Positions 6,698 through 8,074 of a DNA stretch of 8,074 nucleotides are shown here, in pieces. The notes below the pieces were generated by a model, which saw only the letters and a list, made by a program, of their open reading frames with translations, was not told where the DNA came from and made no database searches. Source of the DNA: WYEG01 sp049414625 (GTDB taxonomy: Bacteria; Desulfobacterota; Thermodesulfobacteria; Thermodesulfobacteriales; Thermodesulfobacteriaceae). The stretch is from contig JBMSAU010000072.1 in assembly GCA_049414625.1 (NCBI GenBank), positions 1 to 8,074 on the forward strand, given 5' to 3'. Numbering within the stretch: the stretch's first letter is position 1; the number at the start of each line of letters is the position of its first letter. A program made the position numbers and the translations under genes.

Positions 6698-7803
6698 AAG
6701 TACTCCATCTTGGAAAGCTTTGTCCGCCTAATGAGGGTGGCATAGAGATTTTTTCTTTTGACCTACTTGAAGCCCTAAATAAAAAAGGCATAAAGGCGGA
6801 TCTACTTTGTTTTGGCGAGGATACAAGAGAGGATAATTATCATGGTTTTAAATTTTTTGCTTGCAAGATGAATCTAAAGCTGAACTCCATTCCATTGTCT
6901 TGTGATTATATTAAAGCTTTTAGAAAAATAGTTGAGCAATATGATATTATTCATGTGCATAGCCCAAATCCATTAGCTGAAATATTAACGTTGATGACTG
7001 ATAAAAAAGTTATAGTTCATTGGCACTCCGATATAGTAAGGCAAAGAATTTCTTATTTCTTTTATAGACCTATTCAACAAAAGGTTTTAAAAAGAGCAGA
7101 TAAAATAATAGCAACTTCTCCGCAATATCTTGAAACATCTAAACAAATAAAAAACTTCAAAGATAAAGCAATATTTATCCCATTAGGTTTAAATCCAAGA
7201 AGACTTAAGATAAACGAACAGGACTTAAGAGAATTTGATAAAATAAAAGAAAACATAAACAACAAGAAGGTTGTTTTAGCTGTTGGAAGGCTTATAGAAT
7301 ACAAAGGCTTTGAGTATCTGGTTGAAGCAGGCCAATTCCTGAAAGATGACACAGTTGTTCTTATAGCGGGTGGAGGTCCTTTGTATGAAACCTTAAAAAA
7401 TAAAATTGAAAAATTAAACCTAAAGGATAAGATTTTACTACTTGGTAAAGTTAGAGTAAATAATATACCGGTGTATATGAAAAATTGCGATTTATTTTGT
7501 CTACCTTCCATCTATGAATCCTTTGGGTTGGTTTTAGTAGAAGCTTTATATTTTGGAAAACCTCTTGTTACAACAAGTGTAGAGGGATCTGGAATGAATT
7601 ATGTAAACAAACATAATGAAACTGGATTAGTTGTTCCTCCTAAAAATTCAAAAGCTTTGGCAGAGGCTATAAATACAATTCTATCTAATGAAAAACTTTA
7701 TGAAAAATTTTCAAAAAATGCTCTCAAAAGATTTGAAGAGTTTGGGATTGATTCAATAGCCGATAAAATAATAGAAGTTTATGAAATAGTTTTGAAAAAA
7801 TAG
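6694..7803 (+). CDS. GT4-family glycosyltransferase (last gene of the operon)
   Basis: This is a 369-residue GT-B enzyme. The N-terminus 'VLHLGKLCPPNEGGIEIF' carries the Gly-Gly loop of GT4 acceptor domains. 'IIHVHSPNPLAE' and 'VIVHWHSDIVRQ' are the usual second and third conserved blocks. The donor domain opens with 'VVLAVGRLIEYKGFEYLVEA' near residue 190, then 'VLIAGGGPLYETL'. The EX7E motif is at E275-E283 (ESFGLVLVE), followed by 'GKPLVTTSVEGSGMNYV' and 'ETGLVVPPKN'. The start is supported by AGGAG 7 bases upstream and by the ATGA overlap with the previous gene. It should add another sugar to the lipid-linked repeat; the donor is not identifiable. The TAG at 7801-7803 ends the tightly packed block, and a 129-base gap follows. 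Confidence 0.9.
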   Translation: MKVLHLGKLCPPNEGGIEIFSFDLLEALNKKGIKADLLCFGEDTREDNYHGFKFFACKMNLKLNSIPLSCDYIKAFRKIVEQYDIIHVHSPNPLAEILTLMTDKKVIVHWHSDIVRQRISYFFYRPIQQKVLKRADKIIATSPQYLETSKQIKNFKDKAIFIPLGLNPRRLKINEQDLREFDKIKENINNKKVVLAVGRLIEYKGFEYLVEAGQFLKDDTVVLIAGGGPLYETLKNKIEKLNLKDKILLLGKVRVNNIPVYMKNCDLFCLPSIYESFGLVLVEALYFGKPLVTTSVEGSGMNYVNKHNETGLVVPPKNSKALAEAINTILSNEKLYEKFSKNALKRFEEFGIDSIADKIIEVYEIVLKK

Positions 7804-7867
7804 AAACCTCAAATGGACTCACAAATTTAATCTGTAGTTTTTGCAGAGAGCTGAGGTCTCACCTTTT
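7803..7867 (+). terminator. Weak hairpin region after the operon, possible terminator
   Basis: GAAACCTCA at 7803-7811 and TGAGGTCTC at 7852-7860 are inverted repeats with one mismatch and a 40-base loop. In addition AGGT (7854-7857) and ACCT (7861-7864) can form a short stem with a 3-base loop followed directly by T residues to 7867. Both foldings use the same TGAGGT segment, so they exclude each other. The stems are short for a classical intrinsic terminator; confidence is low. Confidence 0.25.
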
Positions 7868-7872
7868 AGATG

Positions 7873-7901
7873 TTGCAAACTTTATTTTCTCTGCTTATAA
7901 T
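7873..7901 (+). promoter_or_regulatory. Sigma-70-type promoter for manC
   Basis: TTGCAA at 7873-7878 and a perfect TATAAT at 7896-7901 are separated by 17 bases. Transcription would start near 7908, leaving about 25 bases of leader before the ATG at 7933. It lies in the only intergenic gap of notable size in the window, right before a gene with a new composition, so manC probably begins its own transcription unit. Confidence 0.65.
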
Positions 7902-7932
7902 TCTTAAACCCAAAGTGACATTTTAATAGAGA

Positions 7933-8074
7933 ATGATGAAAGTCCTAATTCTTGCCGGTGGCTCCGGAACAAGGCTTTGGCCAGCATCAAGGGAAGCTTA
8001 TCCCAAACAGTTTTTAAAACTAAACGGTGGGAAGTCTTTACTTCAGCAAACACTGGAGAGGCTTTTAAGTATCG
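7933..8074 (+). CDS. manC: Mannose-1-phosphate guanylyltransferase, N-terminal fragment (3' partial)
   Basis: The 47 codons before the right edge carry the nucleotidyltransferase signature 'LAGGSGTRLWPASR', followed by 'YPKQFLKL', which is diagnostic for GDP-mannose pyrophosphorylases of the ManC/AlgA type, and then 'SLLQQTLERL'. The enzyme makes GDP-mannose from mannose-1-phosphate and GTP in the cytoplasm, the donor for mannosyltransferases and the precursor of GDP-fucose and related sugars. Many ManC proteins are fused to a phosphomannose isomerase domain; that part would lie outside the window. Two adjacent ATGs (7933 and 7936) are possible starts and differ by one residue; the ribosome binding site is weak (TAGAGA). 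GC content is higher than in the preceding glycosyltransferase genes. Confidence 0.92.
   Translation, partial: MMKVLILAGGSGTRLWPASREAYPKQFLKLNGGKSLLQQTLERLLSI

Noticed and set aside
7074..7511. 145-codon open frame on the minus strand
   Set aside because: It lies wholly inside a clear GT4 gene, its protein shows no family motif, and long antisense frames are common opposite AT-rich, Lys-rich genes.
7831..7847. TCTG...CAGA hairpin around a T run
   Set aside because: Only a 4-base stem with a 9-base loop, and the T run is in the loop instead of after the stem.

Overview
The window holds part of a surface-polysaccharide (exopolysaccharide or O-antigen type) biosynthesis locus, with every recognisable gene on the + strand and almost no non-coding DNA. 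In order: a frameshifted MurJ/MviN-family flippase cut by the left edge (2-1145); a zinc-ribbon plus SAM methyltransferase (1162-2181); a GT4 glycosyltransferase (2178-3452); a GT2 glycosyltransferase (best start 3449, end 4348); a multi-spanning Wzy/WaaL-like polymerase or ligase (4350-5603); two more GT4 glycosyltransferases (5600-6697 and 6694-7803); a 129-base intergenic gap with a strong promoter; and the first 47 codons of mannose-1-phosphate guanylyltransferase (manC, from 7933), cut by the right edge.

The parts fit a Wzx/Wzy-type pathway. Four glycosyltransferases would build a lipid-linked repeat unit, with GDP-mannose supplied through ManC. A MOP-superfamily flippase would move the unit across the inner membrane, and the Wzy-like protein would polymerise or ligate it. 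The methyltransferase may modify or cap a sugar. The initiating phosphoglycosyl transferase, chain-length regulator and outer-membrane exporter are not in the window. The six genes from 1162 to 7803 are very tightly packed: four junctions are 4-base ATGA overlaps and one has a single base between stop and start. This implies one translationally coupled operon. A TTGACG-N17-TAAAAT promoter candidate lies at its head, so close to the ATG that the transcript would be nearly leaderless.

The two ends of the window and part of the first GT4 gene are near 37-46% GC (hand counts). The 3' part of the methyltransferase, the 5' part of that GT4 gene and most of the middle are near 19-24% GC. The breaks fall inside genes, which suggests a mosaic, partly horizontally acquired locus. 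The organism is a Gram-negative-type bacterium. Lys/Glu/Ile-rich proteins, frequent AGA/AGG arginine codons and the general look of the sequence suggest a thermophile such as a member of the Aquificales, but this is an impression and not a proven assignment.

I found no RNA genes, CRISPR arrays, insertion sequences or unfamiliar protein families. The most notable points are the broken and atypical MurJ-like flippase, the near-leaderless promoter arrangement and the intragenic composition breaks.
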